From Geodermatophilaceae bacterium (GTDB taxonomy: Bacteria; Actinomycetota; Actinomycetes; Mycobacteriales; Geodermatophilaceae): a stretch of DNA of 12,173 nt. Of the stretch, positions 1 through 6,873 are shown piece by piece (position 1 is the first letter of the stretch; each line of letters opens with the position of its first letter). The stretch covers positions 1 to 12,173 of the forward strand of contig JACCXW010000445.1 in the NCBI GenBank assembly GCA_013696785.1, read 5' to 3'. The translations under genes were made by a program, and so were the position numbers. The notes under the pieces are model-generated. The model was not told the DNA's origin, made no database searches, and worked only from the letters and a program-made list of their open reading frames with translations.

Positions 1-372
1 GACCAGTACCAGCGGACCGAACCGCTCCGGATGCACCGCTGCGGCAGTCGTCGCGACGAACCCGCCCATCGAGTGCCCGACGAGGGCTGTCTTGGCGATG
101 CCGAGTTCGTCTAGGACGGCGGCCAGGTCATCGGCGTGCGCCCGGATGCCGAACGGTTCGGGCAGCCCGTTGCTGCGGCCACGGCCACGCAGATCCGGCG
201 CGACGAGGGTCACGGCCCCGTCCAGCGCTCGCGCCACCGCAGCCCAGGACAGGTGATTGCCGGTGATGCCGTGAGCCGCGAGCACGACCGGCGCCTCGGG
301 TCCCCCTGACCACCGGCCGACTGTCAGAACGCCGCCGTCGACCGGGACCTCGAATACGTCGTAGTTGCTCAT
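1..372 (-). CDS. alpha/beta hydrolase, N-terminal part (runs off the left edge)
   Basis: Translating the complement from the ATG at 372 gives 124 residues open to the window edge, beginning MSNYDVFEVPVDGG. It has the alpha/beta-hydrolase layout: an oxyanion-hole strand with AAHGITGN (His34-Gly35), a PDLRGRGRS loop (about 59-67) and a nucleophile elbow GHSMGG with Ser101. This is typical of small serine hydrolases such as esterases, haloalkane dehalogenase-like or epoxide-hydrolase-like enzymes. The catalytic Asp and His would lie beyond the left edge, so the substrate cannot be guessed. No N-terminal signal is seen, so it is probably cytoplasmic. The gene diverges from the DUF3043 gene across about 104 bp. 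Unlike the second hydrolase-fold gene in this window, its nucleophile is intact. Confidence 0.85.
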   Translation of the reverse strand, partial: MSNYDVFEVPVDGGVLTVGRWSGGPEAPVVLAAHGITGNHLSWAAVARALDGAVTLVAPDLRGRGRSNGLPEPFGIRAHADDLAAVLDELGIAKTALVGHSMGGFVATTAAAVHPERFGPLVLV

Positions 373-392
373 CGCAGACACTGTGCCATCCG

Positions 393-414
393 GTCGCCGC
401 TGTGTCGCCGCCGT
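393..414. repeat. two tandem 11-bp direct repeats in a divergent intergenic region
   Basis: GTCGCCGCTGT (393-403) is followed immediately by GTCGCCGCCGT (404-414), with 10 of 11 positions identical. The repeat period is about one helical turn, and it sits between the two divergent starts at 372 and 477. It could be a tandem operator, or chance in GC-rich sequence. Confidence 0.3.
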
Positions 415-440
415 GTCCCGGGGTGGGCGACGCCGCGGGT

Positions 441-446
441 TAGGCT
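441..446 (+). promoter_or_regulatory. possible -10 element for the DUF3043 gene
   Basis: TAGGCT fits the actinobacterial TANNNT -10 pattern and lies 30 bp before the GTG at 477. No convincing -35 hexamer is visible, so this is only a candidate. Confidence 0.25.
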
Positions 447-476
447 GGCCGCGGGAGTCATCGTGAAGAGGTTGCC

Positions 477-1094
477 GTGAATTTTCGCCGTACCAGCAAG
501 GACGTCGCCGTCGAACCGGCGCCGGTCGACATGACAAAGGCCGATCAGCGGCAGTCGAGCGGCAGTCGGTCTGTTGGCAAGGGGCGCCCTACGCCGAAGC
601 GCCGCGACGCCGATCCGCGCGCCCGTGGGCCGGTCGCTCCGCCGCCGTCCAACCGCCGTGAGGCGTACCGGCGGATCAAGCAACAGAAGGCCGACACGCG
701 CACGGTGGTCCGTGAGTCCGCCCGCGCCGGCGACGACTCGGCGATGCCGTCACGAGACCGCGGCCCGGTCCGCCGCCTGGTCCGGGACATCGTCGACACC
801 AGGCGAAGTGTCGCCAGCGCCTTTTTGCCGTTCGCGGTGGTCTTCCTCGCCGGGTACTTCGTCCAGGATTCGCGGGTTCAGCAGTACCTCGTGCTCATGT
901 GGACGCTCTTCTTCCTGCTCGTCGTGGCCGATTCCGTCAGCCTGGGGCTTCGGATCCGCAAGCTGGTCAAGGCCCGCTTCCCGGCCGAGGCGGCCAAGAT
1001 GCGAGGAGTGATCTTCTACGGCATCCAACGCTCGACGATGATCCGCCGGTGGCGCTTCCCGAAGCCGGCTGTGTCCATGAAGAGCACCGTCTGA
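477..1094 (+). CDS. DUF3043 family membrane protein
   Basis: A 205-residue protein from a GTG start. The N-terminal half is basic and disordered, and carries the diagnostic KGRPTPKRR segment (about 35-43) and a REAYRRIKQQ stretch. Two hydrophobic segments follow (about 113-129 and 137-158), then a basic C-terminal tail (KLVKARFPAEAAKMRG and onward). This matches the DUF3043 family, widespread in actinobacteria and of unknown function. It should be a two-pass inner-membrane protein with its long N-terminus in the cytoplasm. A weak purine stretch (GAAGAG) precedes the GTG. It stands alone, 42 bp upstream of the aldo/keto reductase, which may have its own promoter. Confidence 0.85.
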   Translation: MNFRRTSKDVAVEPAPVDMTKADQRQSSGSRSVGKGRPTPKRRDADPRARGPVAPPPSNRREAYRRIKQQKADTRTVVRESARAGDDSAMPSRDRGPVRRLVRDIVDTRRSVASAFLPFAVVFLAGYFVQDSRVQQYLVLMWTLFFLLVVADSVSLGLRIRKLVKARFPAEAAKMRGVIFYGIQRSTMIRRWRFPKPAVSMKSTV

Positions 1095-1124
1095 GGCGTG
1101 GCCAGCCGAAGTCGTGAGGACGGC

Positions 1125-1130
1125 TAAGCT
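1125..1130 (+). promoter_or_regulatory. possible -10 element giving a leaderless aldo/keto reductase mRNA
   Basis: TAAGCT fits TANNNT and ends 6 bp before the ATG at 1137. That spacing would place the transcript start at or next to the start codon. No Shine-Dalgarno sequence lies before this ATG, which is consistent with a leaderless transcript. The -35 region is weak. Confidence 0.35.
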
Positions 1131-1136
1131 TCTGGC

Positions 1137-2132
1137 ATGGAATTCCGACGCCTCGGCCGCAGTGGCCTGACCATTTCAGAAATCGCGTACGGCAACTGGC
1201 TAACGCACGGCTCGCAGGTCGAGGAGGACGCGGCTAACGCCTGCGTCCAGGCCGCCCTCGACTGCGGCATCACGACGTTCGACACTGCCGATGTGTACGC
1301 CGGGACCAAAGCCGAGTCGGTGCTCGGCCGGGCATTGGCCGGGCAGCGGCGCGAGGGCTTGGAGATCTTCACGAAGGTGTTCTGGCCCACCGGCCCGGGA
1401 CGCAACGACCGTGGGCTGTCCCGCAAGCACATCATGGAGGCGTGCGAGGGCTCGCTGCGCCGGCTGCAGACCGACTACGTCGACCTCTACCAGGCCCATC
1501 GGTACGACGACACGGTGCCGCTGGAGGAGACCATGCAGGCCTTCGCCGACCTGGTCCGTCAGGGCAAGGCGCTGTACATCGGCGTCTCGGAGTGGCCGGC
1601 CGACGACATCGCGGCGGGTGCGGCGATGGCCCGGGAACTCGGCATCCAGCTGATCTCCAGCCAGCCGCAGTACTCGATGCTGTACCGCGTCATCGAGGCC
1701 GAGGTGGTGCCGACGTCCGAGCGTGAGGGCATCGGGCAGATCGTCTGGTCACCGATGGCGCAAGGCGTGCTGACCGGTAAGTACCTGCCTGGCGAGACTC
1801 CCGGCGCGGACACCCGCGCCGGTGACGACAAGACCTCAGGGATGATCAGCCGGTACATGACCGACGAGGTTCTCATCGCCGTGCAGGACCTGCGTCCCGT
1901 GGCCGAGGACGTCGGTCTCACGATGGCTCAGCTCGCCGTGGCGTGGGTGCTACAGAACGACAACGTGTCCGCCGCCATCATCGGAGCGACCCGGCCGGAG
2001 CAGGTCGAGGACACCGTGAAGGCCGCCGGCGTACGGCTGGACGCGGAGATCCTGAAGCGGATCGACGCGGCGTTGGACGGGGTCGTGGTCCGCGACGCGG
2101 GCCAGACGAAGCGGGTCGACCCCTGGGGCTAA
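1137..2132 (+). CDS. aldo/keto reductase
   Basis: A 331-residue single-domain protein of the aldo/keto reductase superfamily, closest in style to the potassium-channel beta-subunit / YghZ-like branch. All four catalytic positions are visible: Asp49 and Tyr54 (DTADVYAGTKAES), Lys80 (FTKVFW) and His121 (LYQAHRYD). GVSEW (strand 6 region), SSQPQYSMLYR and the NADPH-phosphate-binding C-terminal segment IIGATRPEQVEDT are also present. It should be a cytoplasmic NADPH-dependent carbonyl reductase, with the substrate not predictable. Length and motif order are normal for the family. It ends 4 bp from the stop of the convergent FAD oxidoreductase. It may be independent of the minus-strand block, although both are redox enzymes. 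Confidence 0.93.
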   Translation: MEFRRLGRSGLTISEIAYGNWLTHGSQVEEDAANACVQAALDCGITTFDTADVYAGTKAESVLGRALAGQRREGLEIFTKVFWPTGPGRNDRGLSRKHIMEACEGSLRRLQTDYVDLYQAHRYDDTVPLEETMQAFADLVRQGKALYIGVSEWPADDIAAGAAMARELGIQLISSQPQYSMLYRVIEAEVVPTSEREGIGQIVWSPMAQGVLTGKYLPGETPGADTRAGDDKTSGMISRYMTDEVLIAVQDLRPVAEDVGLTMAQLAVAWVLQNDNVSAAIIGATRPEQVEDTVKAAGVRLDAEILKRIDAALDGVVVRDAGQTKRVDPWG

Positions 2133-2136
2133 CCGG

Positions 2137-3570
2137 TCATGACGCCGGCGCGGGCCGGATATTGCGATTCACGCGGAACAGGTTGCCCGGGTCGTACTCG
2201 GCCTTGACCCGCTGCAACCGCTCGTAGTTCCCCCCGTACGACTCGACAGTCCGCCGCGAGTCGTCCTCGGCCAGCTGGAAGTTCACATAATTGCCGCCGG
2301 TCGAGAAGGGTCGGATGCTCTCCCAGGCGTCCCGGACCCAGGCCACGTTCTCGCCGGGCCGATCCTCGCCCACCCACGCACCGGCGAAGCCGGTGATGTA
2401 GCGGGAGTCGCGGTTGCCGACCGCTCCGTCATCGTCGTCGAACTCGTTCTGGGCGCCGCCGACGTGGAAGATCACCGACTCCGAGCAGACCGTCGGCACC
2501 TTCAGGGCGCCCGCCAGGAACGCGTCGAGGAAGCCCGCCGACAGTGCCGGCAGATGCTCGGTCTTCCAGTAGTAGCTGTGCCCCTTGGGTTCTGTGCCGT
2601 CCATCATCGACTGCTGATCGACGTACGGCTTCTCGGCGATCATGTCCACGATCGGGTTGCCGAGGGCGCGCACAGGTGCCAGGTCGCGCTCGGGATCGGC
2701 GCCGCTGTGACACACCAGCATTCCGATGACGGGCCTGCCGTGCCATTCCTCGGGGATGAACGGAGCCGGTGGCGCGATGCGAACGACGATGGCAATCGTC
2801 AGCTCGCGAGGTGCCGTCTCGGTCAGATCTCGGTACGCCGCGAGCACGTCGTCGGCTCGCTCCGCGCCCCACAGGATGAGGCCGCCGGTGATCATCGGAC
2901 CCACCGGATGCAACCGGAACGTGAAACGCGTGACGACGCCGAAGTTTCCGCCACCGCCGCGGAGCGCCCAGAACAGGTCCGCGTTCTGTTGCCGGTTGGC
3001 GATGCGAATCTCGGCGTCGGCGGTGACGATCTCCACCTCGGCGAGGTTGTCGACCGCCCAGCCGAAGCGACGCATCAGGTATCCGAATCCGCCGCCGAGG
3101 GTCAGCCCGGCCACGCCCACCTCGGAGACGAAGCCGAGGACCGTCGCCAGGCCGTGCTCCTGGGTCGCCCGGTCCACGTCCTGCAGCAGGCATCCCGGAC
3201 CGACGTGGGCGAGCCGGGCCGCCACGTCGACGATCACGTCATGCATGCCGGACATGTCGAGGGTGAGACCGCCGTCGGCGATAGCTGTGCCGGCGATGTT
3301 GTGGCCGCCGCCCTTGACGCTGAGCAGGATGTGGTGCTCGCGGGCGAACGTGACGGAAGCGGCAACGTGGTCCGCCGTGGTGGGCTGGACGACGAGTGCT
3401 GGTGTCTTGGCGACCATCGCGTTCCAGACCAGGACAGCGTCCGCCCAGCCCTCGTCGCCGGCGGTCAACAACCGGCCTCCCACGCGGCGGTCGAGCTCGG
3501 AGAGCTGCTCTGGTGTCAGGTCGACGCGACCACCTTCGAGTCCGGCGACGACCGTCGTGGTCGTCGTCAT
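2137..3570 (-). CDS. FAD-binding oxidoreductase with berberine-bridge (BBE) domain
   Basis: 477 residues from the ATG at 3570. The open frame extends further upstream, but this start has an AAGGTGG ribosome site and overlaps the preceding gene's stop as ATGA, implying translational coupling. The N-terminal PCMH-type FAD domain carries KGGGHNIAG, where His90 is the expected 8-alpha-histidyl flavin attachment site, and GVAGLTLGGGFGY (152-164). The position that holds the second flavin-linking Cys in bicovalent BBE enzymes is Val148 here, so a single covalent link is expected. The C-terminal BBE domain has NYVNF, YGGNYERLQRVK and YDPGNLFRVNRNI (about 427-471). Enzymes of this class oxidise alcohols, sugars or phenolic substrates using O2. 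No signal peptide is seen. Last gene of the minus-strand block, substrate unknown. Confidence 0.92.
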   Translation of the reverse strand: MTTTTTVVAGLEGGRVDLTPEQLSELDRRVGGRLLTAGDEGWADAVLVWNAMVAKTPALVVQPTTADHVAASVTFAREHHILLSVKGGGHNIAGTAIADGGLTLDMSGMHDVIVDVAARLAHVGPGCLLQDVDRATQEHGLATVLGFVSEVGVAGLTLGGGFGYLMRRFGWAVDNLAEVEIVTADAEIRIANRQQNADLFWALRGGGGNFGVVTRFTFRLHPVGPMITGGLILWGAERADDVLAAYRDLTETAPRELTIAIVVRIAPPAPFIPEEWHGRPVIGMLVCHSGADPERDLAPVRALGNPIVDMIAEKPYVDQQSMMDGTEPKGHSYYWKTEHLPALSAGFLDAFLAGALKVPTVCSESVIFHVGGAQNEFDDDDGAVGNRDSRYITGFAGAWVGEDRPGENVAWVRDAWESIRPFSTGGNYVNFQLAEDDSRRTVESYGGNYERLQRVKAEYDPGNLFRVNRNIRPAPAS

Positions 3571-4433
3571 CGGACCGCCACCTTCGCGCTTGCCGTTTCC
3601 AACGCCCGCACAAAGGCGTCGGGCTGCTCGAGGGCCGGGTCGTCCCCTGCGTTCTCGACCACGTAAAGCGGCCAGCCGTACCGGGCGCCGGACGACTCTG
3701 CAACGCTCAGCGGTGTCGCCAGGTCGTGCCGGCCCCAGATGAGACTGGTGGGCACGTCGATCCGTGCGAGTTCCGCCGGCTCGATCGGGGCGGCGGCGAA
3801 CTGCCCGATGAGACCGCCGAGCGCGGTCTGCACCGACGGGTTGCCTGCCAGCTCGACCGCGTAGGTCGCGAACGGCTCCCACCGCTCGCCGAGCTGCGCG
3901 CGTACGCCGTCCAAATCGAAGGTGCAGAAATCCATGAAGCGTTCGTAGCTGGCCGCTGTCGGTGCACCGAAGAAGCGGTGCATCGCGAGCCCGAACCTCG
4001 GCTCCGGCACGAACGGGATCAGGCCGAGGGTGTCTACGAGGACCAGCGCGTCCAGCTGGGCGGACTGGGCGGCGGCGAAGCGGGCGCCGATCGCGCCCCC
4101 GATGACTCGCCCGACGAGCACCGGCGGCGCCTGGCAGGTGGCGTCGATCAGCTCGCCGAGCCAGCGGAGAACCCCGTCGGTGTCCAGTGACCCAGCGATC
4201 AGCTCCGAGGCGCCATGACCTGGCAGATCGGGTACGACGACGCGGTGGGTCCGGATCAGCTGCGGGAGCACCGTCAGCCAGCCCGCTGCGAACTCGCCCG
4301 GCCCGTGCAGCAGCACCATCGGTGGACCGTCGCCGCCTTCGAGTACGGCGGTCGACACACCGGTCAGTTCCAGCCGCCGTTCGGCCACCGGGAGGCCTGC
4401 CAGCAGGCGATCGCGGGTGTGTTCGCTGGCCAT
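3567..4433 (-). CDS. alpha/beta-hydrolase-fold protein lacking nucleophile and catalytic His
   Basis: 288 residues. The ATG at 4433 is preferred to the GTG at 4439 because AAGGAG lies 5 nt before it. The fold is clear: VLLHGPGEFAAGW (oxyanion loop, His43-Gly44), PDLPGHGASE (68-77), VGRVIGGAIG (107-116) and IWGRHD (Asp237). The nucleophile elbow GxSxG is replaced by GRVIG, with Val110 where Ser, Asp or Cys should be. The C-terminal GHxP motif reads GDDP, with Asp264 where the catalytic His should be. Only the acid position remains. Length is normal and the frame is intact, so this is not a simple pseudogene. It is probably a binding, chaperone or sensor protein, or an enzyme using other chemistry. 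It lies 140 bp downstream of the LuxR-type gene and overlaps the FAD oxidoreductase by 4 bp. Confidence 0.88.
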   Translation of the reverse strand: MASEHTRDRLLAGLPVAERRLELTGVSTAVLEGGDGPPMVLLHGPGEFAAGWLTVLPQLIRTHRVVVPDLPGHGASELIAGSLDTDGVLRWLGELIDATCQAPPVLVGRVIGGAIGARFAAAQSAQLDALVLVDTLGLIPFVPEPRFGLAMHRFFGAPTAASYERFMDFCTFDLDGVRAQLGERWEPFATYAVELAGNPSVQTALGGLIGQFAAAPIEPAELARIDVPTSLIWGRHDLATPLSVAESSGARYGWPLYVVENAGDDPALEQPDAFVRALETASAKVAVR

Positions 4434-4573
4434 GTGCACTCCTTCGAGAGCTGCGTGGGCCGCCGTACAGGCGGGTGAGCCATCAGCGTCGAGGTAACGG
4501 AGTGCTGCCGCGTCGGGAGAATCCTGCAGATCGGCGCGACGGCCGGGATGGGTAGTTCTGTGTAGCTGACGGG

Positions 4574-6238
4574 TCAGACGAGCTGCTGCTGGTACGCGTA
4601 CGCCGTCGCTGCGGACCGGGAGCTGACGTCGAGCTTGGTGAAGATGTTGGCCAGATGCCGGGCCACGGTCTTCTCACTGAGGAACAGCTCGTTGGCGATG
4701 GTGCGGTTTGTCTTTCCAGTGGCCACGAGGCGAAGCACCTCCACCTCCCGTGCGGTGAGCCCGCCCGGGCCGGGAGCACTGGCGCTGCGGCTCAGAGCAT
4801 CCACCCGTGCCAGGTCGGGTGCGGCGCCGAGCTGCCGGAAGACCCAGCGGGCGGCGTCCAGTTCCATCTCCGCGCCGTCCTGGTCGCCGAGTGAACGACA
4901 CGCCACGCCGATCAGGGTTCGGGCCCGAGCGGCTTCGTACGGCGCGTCCATGCCCTGCCACGCCGTCCACGCCCGACGCAATGAGCCGAGGGCCGCGCTG
5001 GCGTCCCCTTCCTCCACGAGAACGGCGCCGAGCGCGTACGCGGACAGCGCGGTCAGCGGTGGGGCATCACGTTCTGCGGCGGCCTCGGCCAGCTCGTCGG
5101 CGCTTGCCCGTGCGGCGCTGAGATCTCCGACGGCAAGCATGATCTCGACGTACGCAGGCAACACCTTCAACCTGCTGACCGGGTCCTGGCTCTCCTTCAG
5201 CACCCGCGCGATCGCGGCTGCCGCCGCGGAGACCTGGCCTTGGGCCAGCCGCAGCAGCGCCAAGCCCGGCTGCGGATCACGTCCCCACTGACTTGCCTCG
5301 CGGTAGCTCTCCGCCGCCTTCGCGAAGTCCCCCCGCAGCCGGTACAGCTCAGCCACCTGGTAGACGGCCGCGCCGACGGCCGGGTGCGCGGCCGGCCCGA
5401 CTGCAGGTTGACCGTCCGACGGGGCGGACAGGCGGACATACGCGTGCTGCGCCTCGTCCATGGCCTCCTGCCACCTGCCGTGCAGTTGCATGATCTCCGC
5501 ACGGTGCACCAGGCATTGGCCCCGGTAAGGGACGAGACCGGGTTGCCCCTCACACCAGTGACTCAGCGCCGCGGTCCACTCCTGTGCTCGGCGCAGGTCG
5601 AAAATCTCCTGGCAGGCCTCGATCGCGGCGCAGTACACGATCCCGGCAACGATCGCGGACACCTCGCCCGCCGTGATCGCGACCATCACCTCGTCCAGCA
5701 GGGCGACCGCCTCGACGATGGATCCGAGCTGGATCAGGGCCTGCCCCCGACCGAGCCGACCGAAGGCCATCAGGTCGGCGTCGTCGAATCGCTCGCCGAT
5801 CTCCGCCGCACGGCTGAACGTGGCGTAGCCGGTGGCCGGGTCACCCTCGGCGAAGTTCTGCAGGCCCAGCGGCACGAGCAGGTACCCCTGCTCCACGCAG
5901 ACGAGCGGGCCGTCATCGAGCAGACGCCCGGCGCGGGCGAGCCAGCCGCCGGCCCGTGCCCCGTCCCCACGCAGCGCCAGGGTGATACCCAGCCAGATGG
6001 CGGCGCGGGCGGCCCGGGCGTGCTCACCGAGGCGGAGGCACTCCTGGTGCACCTGCGCCCAGGCGTCCGCGCTCTCGGCGTCACGCCCGATCAGGTAGGC
6101 GACCATCGCGAGCCGATCAAGGTCCTCGTGCTCCAAGGGCGCCTCGTCAGCGGCCTGCAGCAACTGGGCGTAGGCATCCGACCATGCCTTGGTCCGAAAG
6201 GACTCCCGGCTGCGGCTCAGCGCGTCGCTGACCGTCAT
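4574..6238 (-). CDS. LuxR-family transcriptional regulator with TPR-like helical N-terminus
   Basis: 554 residues from the ATG at 6238, preceded by GGTGGAG at 5-nt spacing. The frame stays open upstream, but that translation is low-complexity and non-coding in character. Residues about 1-480 are alanine/leucine-rich helical repeats resembling tetratricopeptide hairpins, for example LGRDAESADAWAQVH and AELYRLRGDFAKAAES. The last 61 residues are a classical LuxR/GerE HTH: LTAREVEVLRLVATGKTNR, then IANELFLSEKTVARHL, then IFTKLDVSSRSAA. No Walker A motif is visible and the protein is shorter than LAL/MalT regulators, so it lacks the ATPase module. It precedes the dead hydrolase and FAD oxidoreductase on the same strand and is the likely regulator of both. 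Ligand unknown. Confidence 0.9.
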   Translation of the reverse strand: MTVSDALSRSRESFRTKAWSDAYAQLLQAADEAPLEHEDLDRLAMVAYLIGRDAESADAWAQVHQECLRLGEHARAARAAIWLGITLALRGDGARAGGWLARAGRLLDDGPLVCVEQGYLLVPLGLQNFAEGDPATGYATFSRAAEIGERFDDADLMAFGRLGRGQALIQLGSIVEAVALLDEVMVAITAGEVSAIVAGIVYCAAIEACQEIFDLRRAQEWTAALSHWCEGQPGLVPYRGQCLVHRAEIMQLHGRWQEAMDEAQHAYVRLSAPSDGQPAVGPAAHPAVGAAVYQVAELYRLRGDFAKAAESYREASQWGRDPQPGLALLRLAQGQVSAAAAAIARVLKESQDPVSRLKVLPAYVEIMLAVGDLSAARASADELAEAAAERDAPPLTALSAYALGAVLVEEGDASAALGSLRRAWTAWQGMDAPYEAARARTLIGVACRSLGDQDGAEMELDAARWVFRQLGAAPDLARVDALSRSASAPGPGGLTAREVEVLRLVATGKTNRTIANELFLSEKTVARHLANIFTKLDVSSRSAATAYAYQQQLV

Positions 6239-6335
6239 CACAGCTCCACCCGGTGAGGCACGGCATGAGTGTCCCTCTCGCCGCGGCATACCGCGATGAC
6301 CCCGGCCGGTCAGCTGGTCGACCTTCCGATCGCCG

Positions 6336-6803
6336 CTAGCCAGTTGCCGGGTCGGTCGCCGTTCCGGTCCCGGTCGCCGCGATGATGTCGGCGAGGTGGC
6401 CGCGAAGCTCGGCCTCCGGGCGAAGCAGCGCAGCCAGGAACGCTGCATTGACGAGTTCGAAGGACGCGTTCGCGCGCCGGTGGGCACGGACGCCCGCGGC
6501 CGTCAGCCTGAGGTGATACGAGCGGCGGTCGGCCGGCTGTGGGACACGGCGGGCATGTCCGCGGTTCGTCATCGTGCGGACCCAGTCCGTGACCGTGGCC
6601 GCAGGGACGCGAAGGTCGCGTGCCAACGCGGTCGGCGAACATGGCTGAACCTCGATCAGGTGGCTGTAGACGGCGTACTCCTCCGGGGTGAGCGGACCGT
6701 CTGCCATGGCCGTGCTCAGCATCTCCTGCACAGCCTTGGCCAGGACGAAGACGTCGAACAGCAGGGACGTTCCCTTGACCGGCGGCCTGCTCGGTGCGGG
6801 CAT
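6336..6803 (-). CDS. MarR-family transcriptional regulator
   Basis: 155 residues from the ATG at 6803, beginning MPAPSRPPVKGTSLLF, with AAAGG about 8 nt upstream. The core is a MarR winged helix: LTPEEYAVYSHLIE, then CSPTALARDLRVPAATVTDWVRTM (helices 2-4), then the wing RVPQPADRRSYHLRLTAAG with the conserved D-R...LTxxG pattern. The ends are helical, as expected for the dimer interface. MarR proteins usually repress their own gene and a neighbour through a palindrome and respond to small aromatic ligands or oxidants. The 70-bp divergent region contains a perfect palindrome (6844-6863). The LuxR-type gene starts 97 bp downstream on the same strand, so it could be co-transcribed. Confidence 0.9.
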   Translation of the reverse strand: MPAPSRPPVKGTSLLFDVFVLAKAVQEMLSTAMADGPLTPEEYAVYSHLIEVQPCSPTALARDLRVPAATVTDWVRTMTNRGHARRVPQPADRRSYHLRLTAAGVRAHRRANASFELVNAAFLAALLRPEAELRGHLADIIAATGTGTATDPATG

Positions 6804-6813
6804 CGGATTGCCT

Positions 6814-6826
6814 TTCCGTAACGAAA
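6814..6826. promoter_or_regulatory. imperfect palindrome next to the marR start
   Basis: TTCCGTAACGAAA reads as an inverted repeat about a central A, with one mismatched pair among its six. It lies 11-23 bp before the MarR start codon. It could be a second, weaker site, but it does not share sequence with the 6844-6863 palindrome. Confidence 0.25.
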
Positions 6827-6843
6827 GTCCTGCGTACGCCGAA

Positions 6844-6863
6844 GTACTACGGGATCGTAGTAC
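6844..6863. promoter_or_regulatory. perfect 8-4-8 palindrome, probable MarR operator
   Basis: GTACTACGGGATCGTAGTAC has arms GTACTACG and CGTAGTAC, exact reverse complements around a GGAT spacer. It sits between the divergent MarR gene (start at 6803) and lipoprotein gene (start at 6874), where a bound dimer would overlap the core promoter of either gene. Size and symmetry fit a MarR-dimer site. Binding itself is inferred. Confidence 0.7.
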
Positions 6864-6873
6864 CTTGCGGCGC

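Noticed and set aside
2464..3742. Long plus-strand open frames opposite the FAD oxidoreductase (400 and 338 codons).
   Set aside because: They are antisense shadows typical of GC-rich genes, with Arg/Ser/Pro-rich content and no recognisable domain.
3571..3882. Upstream extension of the FAD oxidoreductase frame to 3882 (104 extra residues).
   Set aside because: It lies inside the hydrolase gene, is Arg-rich low-complexity sequence, and the ATG at 3570 has its own ribosome site and the natural start of the family.
4434..4573. Open frame running upstream of, and in frame with, the dead hydrolase, which might mean an extended N-terminus or a remnant gene.
   Set aside because: Third positions are far less G/C-rich than in real genes here, and a strong AAGGAG ribosome site precedes the ATG at 4433. 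I treat it as an intergenic spacer.
5240..6256. Long plus-strand open frame (338 codons) opposite the LuxR-type regulator.
   Set aside because: Antisense shadow. The minus strand encodes a clear HTH protein with good start and codon bias.
6239..6487. Upstream extension of the LuxR-type regulator frame to 6487.
   Set aside because: It overlaps the marR gene and shows shadow-frame composition. The ATG at 6238 has a well-placed ribosome site.
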